Below are positions 5,095 to 7,187 of a stretch of DNA of 7,187 nt, one piece after another. A model generated the notes under the pieces. That model was given only the letters and a program-made list of their open reading frames with translations. It was not told the DNA's origin and searched no databases. The stretch is from NCBI GenBank assembly GCA_020444775.1, contig JAGRHX010000877.1, positions 1-7,187 on the forward strand, in the 5' to 3' direction. The position numbers and the translations under genes were made by a program. Position 1 is the first letter of the stretch, and every line of letters starts with the position of its first letter. Source of the DNA: Gammaproteobacteria bacterium (GTDB lineage Bacteria; Pseudomonadota; Gammaproteobacteria; HK1).

Positions 5095-6879
5095 GTGTGG
5101 CTGAGCCGCACGAGAGCTCGCCCGGATGTCCCGCGGGCGACCGGCCTGCTGCCGGCCACCCTGGCGCTCGTGCTGTTGCTCACACACACACCACAGGTAA
5201 GCGGCCAGCGGCTGCCGCCAATCGCGTACGAAGGTCGCGCCTTGACCACCGCGCGCCTGGTCAAACCCGAGCAAGGCGACGAAACCATGCAGCTGGGTAG
5301 CACCGCCAGCCTGAATCTGCGCTCCTATGTCTGGCAGCCCTGGTTCGCGACCATCGGCAGCAATCTCAGCCTGTCACAGGTCAGCACCCGGTCCAGTCAG
5401 ACTTCGAGCTCGGTCGTGGCGACCGGTGACGCGCGTCTGCAGGTGTTCCCGCGCAGCCGATTTCCGTTCACGGCCTACGGCGGTATCTCTGACAGCCGCA
5501 CCCGCTTCGAATCGGAATTCGCGGAGGAACGGGGGATCCGCCGCAGTCACTTCGGCATCATCCAGCAGTACCGACCGAGCGCGGGTAATGCCAGCTATGT
5601 GGCGCGCGCCGAGCGCGCTATCGAAGACGGCACCGCGGACCGGCTCAACGAGGTCACCGACCGGCTCAACCTGGATGCAGCTTATGCATTCGGCGATCAC
5701 AGCCTGGATGGCAACTTCAGCCTGCAAAATTCAGAGCAGAACGATCCCGGCTCCAGCTTTCGCGACATGATCGCGACGCTCAGACACGGCTATCGCCCCA
5801 GCACCAGGCTGTCGGTCGAAAGCCACGCCAGCCTGACCGACATCGTCAGTGCGACGCAGGATACCGAGTTACACACCACGAGCGGTTCACTGAGCAGCTT
5901 TGCCATCTGGCGACCGGACGACGAGCCGTTGACCGTAACCGGCAATGCGCGCTTCAACACCAACCGCACGTCCGGCACCGGCCTGGGAACGTCGTCGTAC
6001 AGCTCCAACGTCAGCCTCGGCGCCAACTACGACCTGACCCGCGCGCTGCGCATATCCGGAAATATGACCGGCAGGCTGGCCTCCGGGAGCGACAGCGCTT
6101 CCAGCAGTCAATCGCTGACGCTTGGTTACAACCCCGAGAACCAGAGACTGTGGGGATTCGACTACAACTGGTTCGCCTCGACGTCGGCCAACAACAGCTT
6201 CAGCGGCGCCGGCACCCAGAGCCGGGGCGTGAGCGCGATCATCGGTCACGGACTGAATCGCGTGTTCATGATCGACCAGCAACAGACCACGAGCGTCTCG
6301 ACCAACCTGAACGAGTCTCTCTCCAGCCGCTACGACACCCGGGCCGGCAGCCTGTTCAGCTTGAATCACGGCCTTTCCGCGGCCCTGGCTCGCTCACTCC
6401 AGGACAGCACCACGCGTCTGCGCCTGATCGCCCAGGACAACCGTGCGTTCACGACCAGCGATGACACCAGCAGCTTCAGCGACTTCGTGCAAAGCGCGGG
6501 TCTGCAGGCCTCCCATGACCACCGACTCGGCCGCCACGCCACGCTCAACACCAACCTGAGCTTGAACTATACGCGGCAGAGCGTTGCTGGCCGGGTCAAC
6601 TCCTTCCCCTCGTCCTCCCTCGATCTGAACTATCGGAACTCGAGGATATTCGGGGTCAACCGTCTTCGTTTTCACTCACAACTGTCGATGGATGCCAGCT
6701 CCCTGTTCCTGGTCGGCATTGACGAGGAGGATCACCAGGACATCTCCTGGACCAACCGTCTCGATTATTCGATCGGACGCATCGATGCGCGACTGTCCGC
6801 AGCCATACACGGCAATGACGGCGAGATGAGCACGGTCATCTTCTTCACGCTATCCAGACGCATGGGAGGCGTGTTCTGA
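5095..6879 (+). CDS. Outer-membrane beta-barrel protein, putative nanowire porin or anchor
   Basis: This 594-residue protein probably sits in the outer membrane as a large barrel. The signal peptide has basic residues at 5-14, a hydrophobic core at about 18-29, and cleavage near VSG (37). The mature chain is rich in Ser, Thr and Asn. Throughout, it shows amphipathic strands of alternating residues, for example ATIGSNLSLSQVST, SSNVSLGANYDLT and HATLNTNLSLNYTRQS, joined by short polar turns. It ends in FFTLSRRMGGVF, with the terminal aromatic residue typical of BAM substrates. It has no cysteine, so it is not itself a cytochrome and lacks the CxxC pair I associate with Shewanella MtrB. Its place between a chaperone and multiheme genes suggests it carries or anchors the filament, or holds a conduit. 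It may belong to an uncharacterised barrel family found in such loci. The barrel call is firm; its role is inferred from context. Confidence 0.85.
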   Translation: MWLSRTRARPDVPRATGLLPATLALVLLLTHTPQVSGQRLPPIAYEGRALTTARLVKPEQGDETMQLGSTASLNLRSYVWQPWFATIGSNLSLSQVSTRSSQTSSSVVATGDARLQVFPRSRFPFTAYGGISDSRTRFESEFAEERGIRRSHFGIIQQYRPSAGNASYVARAERAIEDGTADRLNEVTDRLNLDAAYAFGDHSLDGNFSLQNSEQNDPGSSFRDMIATLRHGYRPSTRLSVESHASLTDIVSATQDTELHTTSGSLSSFAIWRPDDEPLTVTGNARFNTNRTSGTGLGTSSYSSNVSLGANYDLTRALRISGNMTGRLASGSDSASSSQSLTLGYNPENQRLWGFDYNWFASTSANNSFSGAGTQSRGVSAIIGHGLNRVFMIDQQQTTSVSTNLNESLSSRYDTRAGSLFSLNHGLSAALARSLQDSTTRLRLIAQDNRAFTTSDDTSSFSDFVQSAGLQASHDHRLGRHATLNTNLSLNYTRQSVAGRVNSFPSSSLDLNYRNSRIFGVNRLRFHSQLSMDASSLFLVGIDEEDHQDISWTNRLDYSIGRIDARLSAAIHGNDGEMSTVIFFTLSRRMGGVF

Positions 6880-6976
6880 CGGCCGATTCCGGGACCGGTC
6901 ACGCCTCGGTCGCGCGTCCGAAGGCTGGTCGACCCGGTCCACATTCCACGGGAACATATTGCGAGAGCTGCATGAC

Positions 6977-7187
6977 ATGAGCATCAGAAACCGATCCACA
7001 CGCCGTCTCCTGCTGACACTCGCCAGCACGGTGTCGCTGCTGCTGGGCCTGCTCGTCTTCCAGAGCGCACAGGGCGAGTACGGCGACGTGGTCATCAACA
7101 ATTACTCGGACGACGCCGGCATGCGCCCGGTCGTCTTTCCACATTGGTTTCACCGCATACGCTTTCGCTGCAAGGTCTGCCATGCCG
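6977..7187 (+). CDS. c7/c3-type multiheme cytochrome, N-terminal part (runs off the window)
   Basis: Only the first 70 residues are visible. The signal peptide has a basic n-region (RNRSTRR, 4-10), a core at 11-28 and cleavage around residues 31-33. The mature part reads VVFPHWFHRIRFRCKVCH, with heme motif CKVCH at 65-69 and two upstream histidines, H56 and H59. The pattern FxHxxHxxxFxCxxCH is typical of c7-type triheme domains, a family whose TIGRFAM name refers to nanowires. A periplasmic or outer-membrane-facing electron carrier of at least three hemes is expected, but the rest is missing. GAGAG at 6963-6967 lies nine bases before ATG 6977. The gap to the barrel gene is 97 bases, so the two are probably co-transcribed. 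Confidence 0.85.
   Translation, partial: MSIRNRSTRRLLLTLASTVSLLLGLLVFQSAQGEYGDVVINNYSDDAGMRPVVFPHWFHRIRFRCKVCHA

Noticed and set aside
150..7187. Classical MtrCAB-type conduit
   Set aside because: There is no decaheme cytochrome in the window and the barrel has no cysteine pair. The filament-type gene points to a different system.

Overview
The window is high in G+C (by eye about two thirds) and every convincing gene lies on the + strand. All six proteins have an N-terminal export signal, and one is an outer-membrane-type beta-barrel, so the source is a Gram-negative bacterium. A proteobacterium rich in c-type cytochromes is most likely, but the window holds no taxonomic marker that would name it.

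Layout from left to right: a short leader (1-149); a secreted cytochrome with three tandem class I c-type domains (150-1337); a second three-heme secreted cytochrome that overlaps it by 4 bases (1334-2497); a 308-base regulatory gap with a perfect sigma-54 promoter match and an upstream 11-bp inverted repeat (2498-2805); a 273-residue tetraheme cytochrome that resembles OmcE, the subunit of an extracellular cytochrome filament in Geobacter (2806-3627); two back-to-back hairpins; a periplasmic parvulin/SurA-like protein (3877-4965); a 594-residue cysteine-free outer-membrane beta-barrel (5095-6879); and the start of a c7/triheme-type cytochrome that runs off the right edge (6977-7187).

Read together, this looks like a cytochrome-nanowire locus. 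The filament subunit would be secreted and polymerise outside the cell. The parvulin-like chaperone would help fold the filament subunit or the barrel in the periplasm. The barrel would carry or anchor the filament, or house a transmembrane electron conduit. The class I cytochromes and the c7 protein would move electrons through the periplasm. At least 11 CxxCH heme sites lie in 7.2 kb. The tetraheme protein has exactly eight histidines, four in CxxCH motifs and four elsewhere, which is what four bis-His hemes need. Five of the six sites in the two upstream cytochromes are His/Met class I modules, normally of higher potential. The locus may therefore connect an extracellular wire to a high-potential periplasmic pool, and the direction of electron flow is open. 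The nanowire assignment rests on motif recognition by eye and on family knowledge, not on a database search.
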